Source: Alnus glutinosa
Lineage: Eukaryota > Streptophyta > Magnoliopsida > Fagales > Betulaceae
Direction: 5' to 3'
Length of the DNA stretch: 64,000 nucleotides
Assembly: GCF_958979055.1 (NCBI RefSeq)
Contig: NC_084891.1
Location: 30,004,001-30,068,000 of the forward strand
The notes below the pieces were generated by a model. The model made no database searches. It saw only the letters and a list, made by a program, of their open reading frames with translations, and was not told the DNA's origin. The position numbers and the translations under genes are program-made. The first letter of the stretch is position 1; each line of letters starts with the position of its first letter. Of this stretch, positions 1-10,534 are shown piece by piece.

Positions 1-72
1 TCAACACTGTCTCTCGCTCTATCTCTCTCTCTCTCGCCCTCTCTGTCTCTCGCTCTCTCTCTCTCTCTCTCG
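1..72. repeat. CT-rich microsatellite
   Basis: The first 72 bases are an impure (CT)n/(TCTCG)n low-complexity run. No gene is visible. Just downstream, about 80-126, a short segment ending in CCACCGGCCAGTTCTAA is present twice in direct orientation, and 129-148 is a perfect 20-base palindrome centred on TTCGAA. Confidence 0.85.
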
Positions 73-231
73 TCAATACCGGACCACCGGCCAGTTCTAA
101 TTGGACGACCACCGGCCAGTTCTAAGTGAACCAGTTTCGAAACTGGTTATTTTAAAATATTGCTATTTAAAAGAAAATTGTTATTTAAATATTCTGCATG
201 TGTCAATTTTCTTTTTTTTAAAGCAATACAT

Positions 232-498
232 TTAGCCACGTGTATGTATACACGTGGCTAACAATTTAGAATTTTTTTTTTTAAAAAAAGCAATTTGACA
301 CGTGTATTAGAATACACGTGTCAAACCGTTTTGACACAAGTATTTTCATACACGTGTCAAACCGTTTGAGACGTGTATTCTAATACACGTGTCAAATTGT
401 GCAGTTCGTGACATGCACATTTGACACGCGTATCACGCGTGTCAAAATGCACGTGTCTAACTGTTTGACACGTGTACGACACTGTACACGTGTCAAAC
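232..498. repeat. Array of six near-perfect palindromes, most with G-box (CACGTG) arms
   Basis: Six consecutive inverted repeats of 27-36 bases lie at about 232-261, 294-325, 330-361, 365-396, 420-446 and 463-498. Most have arms of the type TTTGACACGTGTA...TACACGTGTCAAA; the first has TTAGCCACGTG arms and the fifth has ACGCGT cores. The arms of one hairpin match each other better than they match neighbouring hairpins. CACGTG is the known core of bZIP/bHLH-bound G-boxes, but a dense hairpin array without an adjacent gene looks more like subterminal repeats of a DNA transposon. No transposase reading frame is visible nearby. Confidence 0.75.
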
Positions 499-539
499 TG
501 CACGTGGCTATTTGCATGCATTTTTGAGTTTCACATTTT

Positions 540-2169
540 AATTAATACTTCATATATTGAGTCTTACCTATTATATATATATAAAAATAAAAAAAAATAA
601 AAAAAAAAGAAGAAGAGAAATTGAGCCCACACGTAAAAAATAATATTAAAGTATTAATTAAACGATTTACCGTTTATGGATTGGTTAGGTCTAACCACCC
701 ATATTAACTTCTTTTGATTTTTGATTTTTGATTTTTATTTGATTAGTAAATGGTTCAATTAAACAGATTATCCACTTTGATTGAACATGCTGAACATTGA
801 TGTTCTTGGTGCCTGGCGTGACCTCAAATCCTTTCTACATGGAACGATTAGACGATACCTGCGCAGGTAATTTCGTTGATGGTGACGACCGATGAGCCGA
901 GTATTGACTATTTGCGTCCCATGATTCCACGGATATTCGGATCGGACTCAATATATGTATTGATGTCATAATTTGTCTGTCGTGAGAAGGGAACAACGAG
1001 GATCGATCTTATCCTAGTTCCGTTCGGTCGTTTTGGGTGTTTCTCTTGTTTTTTATGGGTTGGACTTTACTTTTAATTTACTTCCAAGACAAGTTATATA
1101 TATATATATATGAAAAGGATTCATTTTAGATTTTTTAATACATCGTGAAAACGAAATAATGGAAAAATGCGAATACCGTTGATTTTAAAATAAAGTTAAT
1201 TAGTTAACAACTATGAATTAACACTCCCAATAGATTATCTATTTGCAACTTTAAGTTAGAATAGTTAAAAAAAGTGTTAAAAAAAGACTCAATCAGTTTA
1301 TGTATTCCAACTCTAGAATAGATTTTTCTTAATTCCATAAATAGTGCAACTCTACAAGTAGAGTTATATTATTCACTTATCTATTTTTTATTTTTTTATT
1401 TTTATTCTTTATCTCCACCTTTTCAACTTTGTTTTTTTTTTTTTTCTTTTTTCCCTCCACCACTCCACGTTCTTCCTTTAATTATAGTAGAGATTTAAGG
1501 GAAAGTGTGTAAAGTAGTGGAGGTATCAAGCGAGACCCACGTGAAAGAAAAATACTATAATGAAAAAAATTAATGAAAAGTAATAAAAAAAAAATATAGA
1601 GTTAAAAATAGATAATTAGATGTATAGTGCATTTTAAAACTCGTTAACTAAACTATATAAAATGGATTTTAATTAACTATTCTAGATTGAAAACTACGAG
1701 TACTCACAATGCGAATGAGAGTAACTATGCATATGAGAAGGGGAGGTGTGTACGTGTACGTACATGAGATAGTACTTTCAGTAGACGATGTAAAGAAAAT
1801 AGTCAAAAGAAGTTTCTGAAAAAAAAAAAACACAATTGATCGAGACCAATTAAGCAAAACTTAAGCTTATCAATTCCTACTATACTAATACAAACTACCT
1901 CGTATTTATACTATTATATATCTAGAATTTATGACAATCTAAGACAATGTTAAATATACATGCTAGACCGTATACATATACACATATATATAACAAGAAT
2001 ATGATCTAATATATTGTAGATTAATCATGTGTCTTTGAATTTTTGCGAAACCTACTTGATCACAGCACCCCTATAAATACGACCCTTAATTAATTGGGTC
2101 AAAACACTAAAACTGATCAACAAATTTCCGCACAGGCATCTCAGCCCAACACTCTGCTCCATGCATGGA
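540..2169. other. AT-rich intergenic DNA, no gene seen
   Basis: Contains poly-A and poly-T tracts, a short (TA)n run near 1096-1111 and no reading frame with recognisable protein similarity on either strand. The short open frames have low-complexity or nonsense composition. Confidence 0.6.
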
Positions 2170-2203
2170 CTAAACCTTAGAAAGAAAGAAGAAAGAAAGA
2201 AAG

Positions 2204-2216
2204 AATAATAATAATG

Positions 2217-2268
<52 letters not shown>
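2204..2268. repeat. (AAT)n trinucleotide microsatellite
   Basis: About 20 tandem AAT units with one interruption near 2214. Antisense translation gives the poly-Tyr/poly-Leu strings that look like frames here; they are not genes. Confidence 0.9.
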
Positions 2269-2271
<3 letters not shown>

Positions 2272-2279
2272 CTCATTTA

Positions 2280-3370
2280 AATTGTAGCACTTCCAATATC
2301 GAACCGGGTTTGTTGCAGACCGGGTCGGACACAAAAACCAAGCTCCGCATAGCCTAACAATTTTCACCCACTAACCCTAACCTCATTTGATGATGCCCAT
2401 AACCCAAAAATAATAGGTTAAAAAAGAGAGAATTAGACGACCTATTTCTCTTTTAATTTTTGTCTCTATATATCTTTATTTGCTTTTATATTCATCCAAT
2501 AAGACTCCTACAACTCTTAGTCTAATCGGAACTTGTTCGGACTTGCGTTTCAGATGGACAAATGCACTTTGAAAAAAAAAAAAAAAAAAAAAAAAAAAAC
2601 CCAAAAAAGCTGAAAATTGCGTTTAAGAAGAAGCAATTCAAGTGGTATGCAGTTTATGTTTATTGAAAATTACACCGAATTTTAGAATTGCAAAGAGTCC
2701 CATCATTCATTTGTTTTTAATAATTGCCATTTTGAGAACTAAAGTAATTAAGTCGATCACTGCGGTAATTAAGTCTAATTTCTCGTTTACTTTGTTATTT
2801 GATTTTGTTCTTTTAATGAGTTTTGGAGGTCAGAAATAGATGAATCGATCTATATATATCAACCACAATAAAAACTCATTCGGCCTAAAACATAACACAA
2901 AATTTCACAAATTAAGTAAACTTACACCGATTCCTTAAACGACACCGTACAATAATCTCTCTGGTCTCTCCAAATAGAGCCCCAAGAACACAGCCTCTAA
3001 TTCTATATATATATATATATATATAGGATATAGCAACTAATTTGTCTTCTCGTCCCAAGACTCCGGCCTCTTCCCACTGGCCCTCTGACTTGAACCCGAA
3101 CCCATCAAGTTTGTAGTCGTCGTAGTTGATGGGGTGTTTGGGTTGCGAAACATGGAGATGGGTTCTTGAAAATAGTGGGACTGGAGTCTTAATCATAACA
3201 GTTAAACACATTTTTGTTTCTTGTTGTCTAAAATTTTTATTTTTTGTTTTATGTAATTCAATTTGTATCACAGATAGCACTGACCTATAAAAAAGTACAG
3301 AAATGGTTTCGCAATCCCCAAGGGCAAAACCCCAATCATTTTTTTTTTTTTTTTTTGGTTCTTTGGCAGT
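2280..3370. other. Intergenic DNA, no gene seen
   Basis: Holds a 25-base poly-A run near 2571-2599 and a short (TA)n near 3006-3024. No coding region can be supported. Confidence 0.55.
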
Positions 3371-3373
3371 TAA

Positions 3374-3446
3374 TTAGGGGTGGCCGAACCACCCTCATAG
3401 GCCATGAGAGTGGTTCAGCCACCCCCAGACCGGCCAAGGGGGTGGC
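3374..3446. repeat. GC-rich hairpin repeat of GGGGTGGCC type
   Basis: A stretch reading GGGGTGGCCGAACCACCC is followed by an inverted copy (GTGGTTCAGCCACCCCC) and a third GGGGGTGGC block. It is much more GC-rich than the surrounding DNA and is flanked by poly-T. The pattern is typical of a MITE or transposon-subterminal repeat; no transposase is present. Confidence 0.5.
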
Positions 3447-4086
3447 TCCCCTCCTCTCTTTTTTCCAATTTTTTTTTGGTAAGTTTTTAATACTTTAAAA
3501 AAAAAAAGTTTTATTCTTTTCAATTTTTTTAATTTTTAAAGCTTTTAATTTTTAATTTTTTAATTTTTTTAATGCATATGACATTTGTCAATACTTGAAA
3601 GTAGATACGTGGATTACAGTTAGTTTTTAGACGAAAATTTGGACGAATGTATTATTTCTGTCTTTTCCGATAGCCCAGATACCATATACGATATGAGTTG
3701 AAGCATAGGTGGCAAAAAAAATAAAAACTTTAAATCACATGTACCAATACTCTATTTAACCCTTATCATAATTTTTTTTTTAAGAGAACCCTAATCATAA
3801 TTAAGCTAATTCGATCCACGTATAACTCTTAATTAGTATGGTTGGATTCTTCTTGTTTTTTTTTTTTAGATGGTTGGATTCTTAATTATTTCCAAGACCC
3901 AAGTAATTTATGAACTAATTAAGCTGACTAGGTCCACTACATATATGGGTGCCCCAACGGGTCGGAACGGTCAAAACCCTGCAATTATGTCAAGAGAAAT
4001 GATTGGTTGTACACTCTCATCCCACTCATATCTCACCATTGTCTACTTGGACCAATAATGTGAGAGATAGTAGAAAGAGTGTAGTG

Positions 4087-4153
4087 GGATCCTATTTTTA
4101 ACAATAATTGTTGATACGTTGACCAATAATGTTGTTAAAAAAATAGGGTCCCA
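4087..4153. repeat. Short inverted repeat, MITE-like hairpin
   Basis: GTGGGATCCTATTTTTAACAA near 4087 is repeated in inverted form (TTGTTAAAAAAATAGGGTCCCA) near 4131-4152, leaving a loop of about 25 bases. The flanks also carry two copies of ACCAATAATGT. The wider 3480-4300 interval has no supportable gene. Confidence 0.5.
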
Positions 4154-4558
4154 AACATATGTAAAGCTCTATAAATAGAGCATTGTACTCAAATCATATT
4201 ACGAAGGAAAGATATAATTTATAAAGATTTAACTTGTTGATGTAAACTATAGGCCGAACTACCTTAATTTTTATATTTGGTCCTTTTCTTTTATCTCTTT
4301 ATTTTATTATCAATTTCTATATGTCTGAGACTCGGAAATTCAGAAGAAAATAGTGCGCCATGGCAAACGTCCTTCCACTCTTATGTACAAACGATTTTCC
4401 ATCTTTACACGTACACAAGAATTCTGCCACTTCCATTACAATCACAGGTTCTGCCTTGATGAGATGGAGATAAGGGAGACTCATCATGCATGCCTTTGAT
4501 AATAAAAAACACAAACACAGGGAGAGAGAGAGATTAATGTGGCTGCATAAAAGCAAGC

Positions 4559-5245
4559 TCATTGGGTTCACCATCAATCTCATTCTCCTCTAATGATCTC
4601 CCCATCATTTCCCACTTGCACCAGAAATGCCATGACATCTTCATCTAAATCTTGCAGGAAACAGTTCCGCCGGCACGATGAAAGTGGTAGCGTTTGGTCC
4701 GAAATTTGAGAAGAAAAAGATGAGCCCGTAGAGGATCATGAAAGCTGCATTTGTGTGATCGTCACAATACATGCTATAGGGTATCCCAATTGCTAAATAA
4801 ACAACTGCCATGAAGAAAAAACCCATTTGTTGGATTTTCACCCTTCCAATGCGATCGATGAAATAGACAGTGACCCAGTAGCTAGCCTGGAATTAATTGT
4901 GAAACAGATTGCTACAATTGCTTGGAGTTTTGCTACGTTGAAAGCACCTTGATAGGCATTCACTTCATCTCTCCCTGTGAGATAGTATCGAGATATCTGA
5001 GACTGGAAGAGATTGTTGCTGTAAAAGACAATGTCAACAAGGAACCATGAGGTGGCGCAAGAGAATAGATCACGCCCATGGCGACCAACGAACTGCTTGG
5101 AGAGGAGGGGATCGGATAAAATTAATGGTGGATCTTGTGGCGTTGGAATGTCTTCTTCTATCTGGCTCGTCGAAATGTCTAAAACTTTCTCCATGTCCTC
5201 AGCTGCCTGAACATAATTTTGCTCTACCAAAGCTGTATATCTGTC
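4559..5245 (-). pseudogene. PHT1 phosphate-transporter exon-2 fragment (decayed copy)
   Basis: On the minus strand this matches exon 2 of the intact PHT1 gene at 10.5-11.4 kb almost end to end: LVEQNYVQAAEDMEKVLD, then HGRDLFSCATSWFLVDIVFY, MGFFFMAVVYLAIGIPYSMY, FFFSNFGPNATTFIVPAELF and the C-terminal MGRSLEENE. The reading frame shifts near 4841-4870 (around the GYWFTVYFIDRIGRV segment). The segment between GISG and TMGRS that forms the last membrane helices is missing near 4607-4615. The sequence at 5236-5256 still resembles the end of the intact gene's intron. No exon 1 is attached. It is a dead paralogue, not a gene. Confidence 0.85.
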
Positions 5246-5339
5246 ATGAATGTCAATGTGTACGTTAATTATGTAGTTAGACCTTGGTGCATGTACCCAT
5301 AGTAGGGGTTGCTCTCACGACTCTCACCTGTACCAAGGT

Positions 5340-5645
5340 TGTACCAAGGCCTTAAACGGCTCAAAATGTTTGGAGCCGATTTCAAAATGGCTCAATATAT
5401 TGCGTATTAAAGTCTCAGTTTAAGCCGCTTTGAACTAAAACGGCTCTAATATTAGAGCCGTTTTAACAAAAACGGCTTAAACCGGTTTGAACCACTTTGG
5501 TAAAAACAGCTCAAATCGGTAGGAGTTGTTTTAGCAAAAACGGCTCAAACCGGTTTGAGCTGCTTTGGTAGAAACAGTTCAAACCGATTTGAGCCGTTTT
5601 GGACATCCAAAACAACTCTAACTAATTGGAGCCGTTTTAAAGACC
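5340..5645. repeat. Array of AACGGCTC/GAGCCGTT palindromes
   Basis: At least ten copies of AAACGGCT(C/T)(A/T)AA, in both orientations, lie within about 300 bases. They include a perfect 28-base palindrome at 5437-5464 (AAAACGGCTCTAAT plus its inverse) and a perfect 18-base palindrome at 5543-5560. The layout (short unit, alternating orientation, degenerate) resembles subterminal repeats of a DNA transposon. The unit is unrelated to the CACGTG array at 232-498. Confidence 0.75.
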
Positions 5646-5659
5646 CTAAAATGGCTCTA

Positions 5660-6640
5660 AATTTATTTATTTTTACTTTTTAAAAAAAATATCATTATTT
5701 TTTTAAAGCAAAACACAGCAACAAACAAATAGAAGCTACACCCAACAAAACCCCACCCAAAACAGCCACAGAACATCTGAAGGCAAAAGCCGAACACCAA
5801 CAATTACCCAGAAATAAAACCAAACACTTCAGCTAAGAGCAGAAGGTTTTTTGCAACAAATTACAGCCGAATCAAAGTCTGGAGATTCCAAAGATGAACC
5901 AACCTTACACAGCCGATCGAAATCCAAAACACCAAATCATAAAATCAACTAATAAATTAAACTAATTTACAAGAGTTATTTACTTAGAGGATTTTCCAAT
6001 AAAATCAACCGAAAATCATGTCTCAGGCTGCCGAAAATTCCACTGGAAGCCTCCCTTGGTTCTGTGGTTGTCGACTCCTTGCCCTGTCGCCTGAAATCGG
6101 CTTCTAGCTCCATCGGTTGTCAATCCATGGAAGATCAGGTCTCTGGGTCACGGGTTCATCGGATCTCCTCTCTGCTCCGACCGGCATTTCTCCTGGCTCC
6201 CAGCTCTCTCTCTCGAACTCCCTCACTCTCGATCTCTCCTTCTCCGTCTCACCCTCTCTCAGACTCTCTTCTCTCTCGATCTCGATCTCTCAGTCTCACC
6301 CTCTCTCAAACTCTCTTTTCATCTCTGTGTTTGGGTGAGAATAGGAGAAACAAGAAAGAAGAAAGAAGAAAAAGAAAGAAGAGAGAAAGGAGTTGCTTGA
6401 ATTTCGTAAGGGCAGTGGCCAGTGGCTACATTTTATACAAAGGATAGGGAGAAAGGAAGAAGAGAGAAGAAAAAAATAAAATGAGTTTGAAAAATTTTGA
6501 ACAAAAAGATGGAGGGTGCATGCGGGACACGAAATATTGATAGGTCTTGAATGTTGGACATTCAAGCTTCTTAATTTGCTATTGTTAAACCCTTAATTTC
6601 ATTGTAATATAACATTTTGCTTTGTTTTAGTGTTTTTAAT
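5660..6640. other. Repeat-like DNA with CT-rich block, no gene supported
   Basis: An A-rich stretch (5690-6000) leads into a GC-richer stretch (6050-6200) and a CTCTCT block (6205-6325), then a GAAGAAAGAA block. A frame of 127 codons at 6064-6447 is mostly Ser/Leu/Arg from the CT run and shows no domain. This may be the interior of the same element that carries the palindromes at 5340-5645, but I cannot show it. Confidence 0.45.
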
Positions 6641-6649
6641 ATTTTCATG

Positions 6650-7960
6650 TGGTTAAAGGAAAAAGATCAAAAAAACCTTCAGAATTGAGCTTAAAACGGA
6701 TGAAGAATTTTGCAAGATCGAAGTCAATCGATCGACCAATTCAATAGATCGAGCGATTGGTCGATCGATCGACGCATCATGTCGATCGAGCGACAAAGCG
6801 GTGCTGAAATGCAGAATTGCACGCAACAATTCTAACAACTGATGAAAAAGCATGGAATAAAATCAGACGCAGAATTCCTTGACCTTTGGGCAGTGCGGAA
6901 CGATCATCGGAGATGCCTTACCTCATAATGAAGAAACCTCTTCTTTTATATGTGTGTGTGTGTGAATCCAACGTCCATTTGGGCTCTCTCCTTCCTCTTA
7001 GTCATTTTTTAGTCTTTAGGTTAGTTTTTTTTAGGAAGAAGAACAGAGAAAAAACAGGACGTGAAAGAGGGAGAGTGTTCGTGGTCAGTGCTCGTGTATG
7101 GAGTGCTCAATAACATTAAGTGATCCAAGGACCTCCATGAATGGTTAAGCTCTCCATAGGGTTTTGATAAACCCTATCAAAGTATCAATGACTTAATTGT
7201 TTTTCTTTAGGATTTTTCTATTTTAATTAGGCATTGGTGACTGTGTAACTATGAGGATTACATTTTTGTAATTGGTTTTAATGTTTAATGCAATCTTGAT
7301 AAAATGTTTATCTTGTCTATGAGAAAGCTTTTTATTTTGATTGTACTCAAATTATATTTATTGTTCAAAAGATAATAAATGTAATGGTTATGCAATGATA
7401 TTATTTGAACATGCAATAATTGATTTTGATAATTCATGCCTAGGATAAACAAGTCATGCTACATTTTAGATTAGAGTAATTTAGGTAAATGATTTGTACT
7501 AATCCTAACATGAGCTACACTAAATCATTGTTTGTATGTAACCAATTAAAGTTAATGAATTTGATAGTTCATGCTTAGTAATGATGGATTACACTTATTT
7601 ATTTATGATTGTATTTTCTTGACACATTGTTGTGTGCCTGACAAACACACACAAGTAGTATCATGCCTAGAATGAATATCACATGTTAATATGATAGTCA
7701 TTGTTACAAGAATAGCGGTGAAATCAATTCCCTATTTTCCATCTCATTAAGTTCAACTTTAATTTATTTTCCAGCACTTAATTTCTGTTAGTTTAAAAAA
7801 CAAAAATCACAAAAACATCATTTTCTAGGGATAAATTAGAATTGATTTTATTAAAGCTTAATAGATACAACCAATACAATCCATGTGTATCGACACCCTC
7901 AATGTAGACACTATCCTACAGTGATTCGCACTATTGCGAGTGGTATTATTATTGAGTTTG
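6650..7960. mobile_element. Probable LTR-retrotransposon remnant (fossil), unclassified
   Basis: This 1.3-kb AT-rich stretch has no coding capacity. Toward its right end it reads CAATTCCCT, later CGACACCCTCAATGTAGAC and ATTCGCACTATTGCGAGTGG. I recognise these as degenerate forms of motifs common in LTRs of plant Gypsy-type elements. No second LTR, primer-binding site or internal protein is visible, so it may be a solo LTR or a fragment, and its ends are approximate. It is a broken fossil. Confidence 0.35.
6715..6795. repeat. Cluster of TCGATCGA motifs
   Basis: About eight GATCGA/TCGATC motifs lie within 80 bases, many overlapping as the self-complementary TCGATCGA. They sit at the left part of the LTR-like repeat described next. 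Confidence 0.65.
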
Positions 7961-8050
7961 AAAACAACCACATCATGTTTGGTCCAAAATTTGAGAAAAA
8001 AAAAAAAAAAAAAGATTAGCCCATAGAGCATCGTGAAATCTGTTAGTTTT
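7960..8050 (-). pseudogene. PHT1 exon-2 shard (second decayed copy)
   Basis: On the minus strand, TMLYGLIFFF and the following codons match FMMLYGLIFFFSNFGPNATTF of the intact PHT1 gene, interrupted by an expanded poly-A/poly-T tract at 7994-8013. Only about 90 bases are recognisable. It is a different copy from the fragment at 4.6-5.2 kb because it covers the same codons. Confidence 0.7.
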
Positions 8051-8392
8051 ATTGACGACAGATTGACAGATGTACGTAATATGCCCATTAGTGAGATACC
8101 ACCTATAATCGAAAACGAAACCAAAGTGAAAAAAAAAAAATAAAAAAAAATAAATAAAAAAATAAAAATTCAAGAAGGAAAAAAAAAAAAAAAGAAAAGT
8201 AATTAAGCCAATCAACAAATTAAAATTTGAGAACTCGATAGGTTAAGGATTTAGATTCAGATTCAGTCTATGCGGATTGCGGAGTACGTGGACCTATTAT
8301 TCTTCTTCTTCTTCTTCTGAGTTCTCACTAGTATATACCAGTGGGGACCTCCCCAGTCCCCACAGTGGGAGCCAGTGACACGTCTTAATTTT

Positions 8393-9302
8393 TTTTTTTT
8401 TTTTTTTTGAACAAGCAAAGAGCCATCTTCATTACAAGAAATCGCCCCAAAAGGGTTACAATCAGGACGAACATTACACAGAGAACCAAATACAGGCACC
8501 CAAATACAACCATGCTAACGCCCGAAGGCGAGATACAAAGCCCGAAGGCTGTCGGAGTGGGTAGAGAAAAAGATTCTCTACCCACAAAGCTAGAAAACTA
8601 GCTTGAAGCAGCTACCATTGCGGTAGACTGTGAATAAGAGCAAGAATTTACAAACAAAGGCAAATAGAAAACCCCAGGAAGACAAGAGCCGGAAGAACCG
8701 CCGCCGGAGCCAAGCGTGTGGAGCACGCACCTTCACCGGGGACCCCCTTGCGTTGGACAACCTCCAAAGGTCTAGATCGTCACTATCCGAGACCGGATAA
8801 GTGACCGGTGACCCACACGCGCATGAACTGAGAAATAAACCCCGGCGCGTGCTGGTCACGCATCAAAACCAGAACGACTGCACGGGCTCTTCAAGCGACC
8901 ACCATGACCAGAGGAGGCCAGCGACCACAACAGAAAGGTACTTGTCGGAGAAATTCCAGCCGAGTCTTGTAGATCTAGCTTTGACAACATCTCTGCAGGA
9001 AATCACCATCGCCCGCCGATCACCACGGTCCTGGACCAGGAATCTCCTGTTTGCACCAAACAAACAACAACAAAACAAAGAAAAACGACACAACCTCCAC
9101 CGGATCTAGATCCAGGAGGAAGAAACCACCACTGGAAACAAAACCAGGGGGACAAAAATCACCCTCGCCCACGGAGGCTCGGGGACAAAACCAGCGCCGA
9201 GGGGGGGAGGCGTAAGGCCTCCCCCTCCGGCGAAAACAAACTCACACGGAGGTCTCTCTCTCTCTAAAAGTTTCAGACGTTCTCTCTCTAAAAAAGAGAG
9301 GT
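8393..9302 (-). mobile_element. LINE-derived insert with poly-A tail and target-site duplication
   Basis: A poly-T run (8389-8408), which is the poly-A tail read on the minus strand, is followed by a segment that on the minus strand reads like a plant L1-type LINE 3' end (GGGCGTTAGCATGG...CTTGTTCAAAAA). The other end is GC-rich with AGAGAGAG, like a LINE 5' leader. The word TCTTAATTT flanks both sides (8383-8391 and 9303-9311), the expected target-site duplication. At about 0.9 kb it has no endonuclease or reverse transcriptase, so it is probably an internally deleted, non-autonomous LINE derivative. The open frames within it are not genes. It sits between shards of a broken PHT1 copy. Confidence 0.6.
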
Positions 9303-9663
9303 TCTTAATTTGGACTACTCAAGTTTAAACATGTCAACGAAGATGGTTGACCAATTAAGTATAGCAATTAGCAACCTGCTGAATATTTATTCAACATATT
9401 TTTCTTTCTTTCTACTTGGTTCAGTCGCCAACACATAAATCTCTTTTATATTATTATTCCACCAGTGATGGTTCATGAATCATCCCATGAACCTTCCACA
9501 TCACTATTTTTAACGATTTTGAATGGAATTGAATGATTGAAATAAAAAAAATAAAAATTGATAGATTCAAAGAATTAAAAATCAAATTTAAAAACTCCCA
9601 AATAAAATAACGTGATTAGTTAGAGAATAAATTTATATTTAACCAAAAATAAAAGAACATTAT

Positions 9664-9727
9664 TGGAGCTGGAATTGTACCCAACATCAATATCAACTTC
9701 CATGCAATTTCAGCTTTCTAGAGTGTC
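9664..9727 (-). pseudogene. PHT1 exon-1 shard
   Basis: About 60 bases match 12,665-12,728 of the intact gene (the codons around ADIAWRLILMLGAVPAG): both read on the plus strand as AGCTGG...ACCCA(A/G)CAT...ATATCA(A/G)...TCCATGC. It is probably the exon-1 side of one of the decayed copies at 4.6-8.0 kb. The rest of 9,312-10,530 is AT-rich DNA without a gene. Confidence 0.6.
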
Positions 9728-10534
9728 AATACTTTTTATCTTTTATATCATTGTGAATTACTCAATAAAAAAAAATATATATATATATTAAAAATCATTC
9801 TCTTAGTTGACTACTATCTCATCTTATACGGTACTAATCAATCCTTTAATATATTTTTTTGTTTTTCTTTTTTAGTGACCAGATTGATAGTTGGTCATTT
9901 TTAAACCTGAATCATCGGCCCATGTCCTACTCAGCTGGCCAGATCTCATCAATGCACATTAGTGTCTCTCAACCATGGGATAGGGTACGATCCTACAACC
10001 TAGACTTCCATTTTCTCCACATTTGTTTAATTACCTATATTATTCAAACATGAGAATTGATTAACAAAAATATGAAAAGATTATGATTCAACTCTAATAA
10101 TTGTTTTAAGAAGTTTAGGGTTCGTTTCTCAAATTACCTTAAAATTAGGAAGTTTAAAATTTTTTGAATTATTCTATCAAAATTTATTATTCTCGTTTAT
10201 TTTTCTTTTTTTTTTTCGTTACGGAGGCTGTAGCACAACCACATAAGATTGAAAATCCAACAGGTTGGACCATCAAAACCCAAAATCAAACATACACATT
10301 TGAGCCCAACTTTTGTTGAAAATATTACAATTCGGTATGACCAAACGACAAGGAAAAGTGTTGGCCTAAGACTCGGTATTTCTTACTCTTTATGTGCAGA
10401 CGATTCTCCAGCATGTACAAAGTCCTAAACATCATGCATTCATTTCCTGTAGCCGGGCTTGTGGATGATGAGAAGGAGAGAGGTAGAGAAAGCTCTAGGC
10501 AGCAATAAACGAATGTGACTGCATAAAAGCAAGC

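Noticed and set aside
232-498. CRISPR-like array
   Set aside because: Units are palindromes with almost no spacers, and this is plant nuclear DNA.
2052-2367. Open frames rich in Tyr or Leu
   Set aside because: They are translations of the (AAT)n microsatellite.
6064-6447. 127-codon frame on the plus strand
   Set aside because: Mostly Ser/Leu/Arg from a CT-rich run followed by Lys/Arg/Glu from a GA-rich run; no domain and no gene context.
8590-9109. Overlapping frames of 76-102 codons on both strands
   Set aside because: They lie inside the LINE-derived insert and have no matching family.
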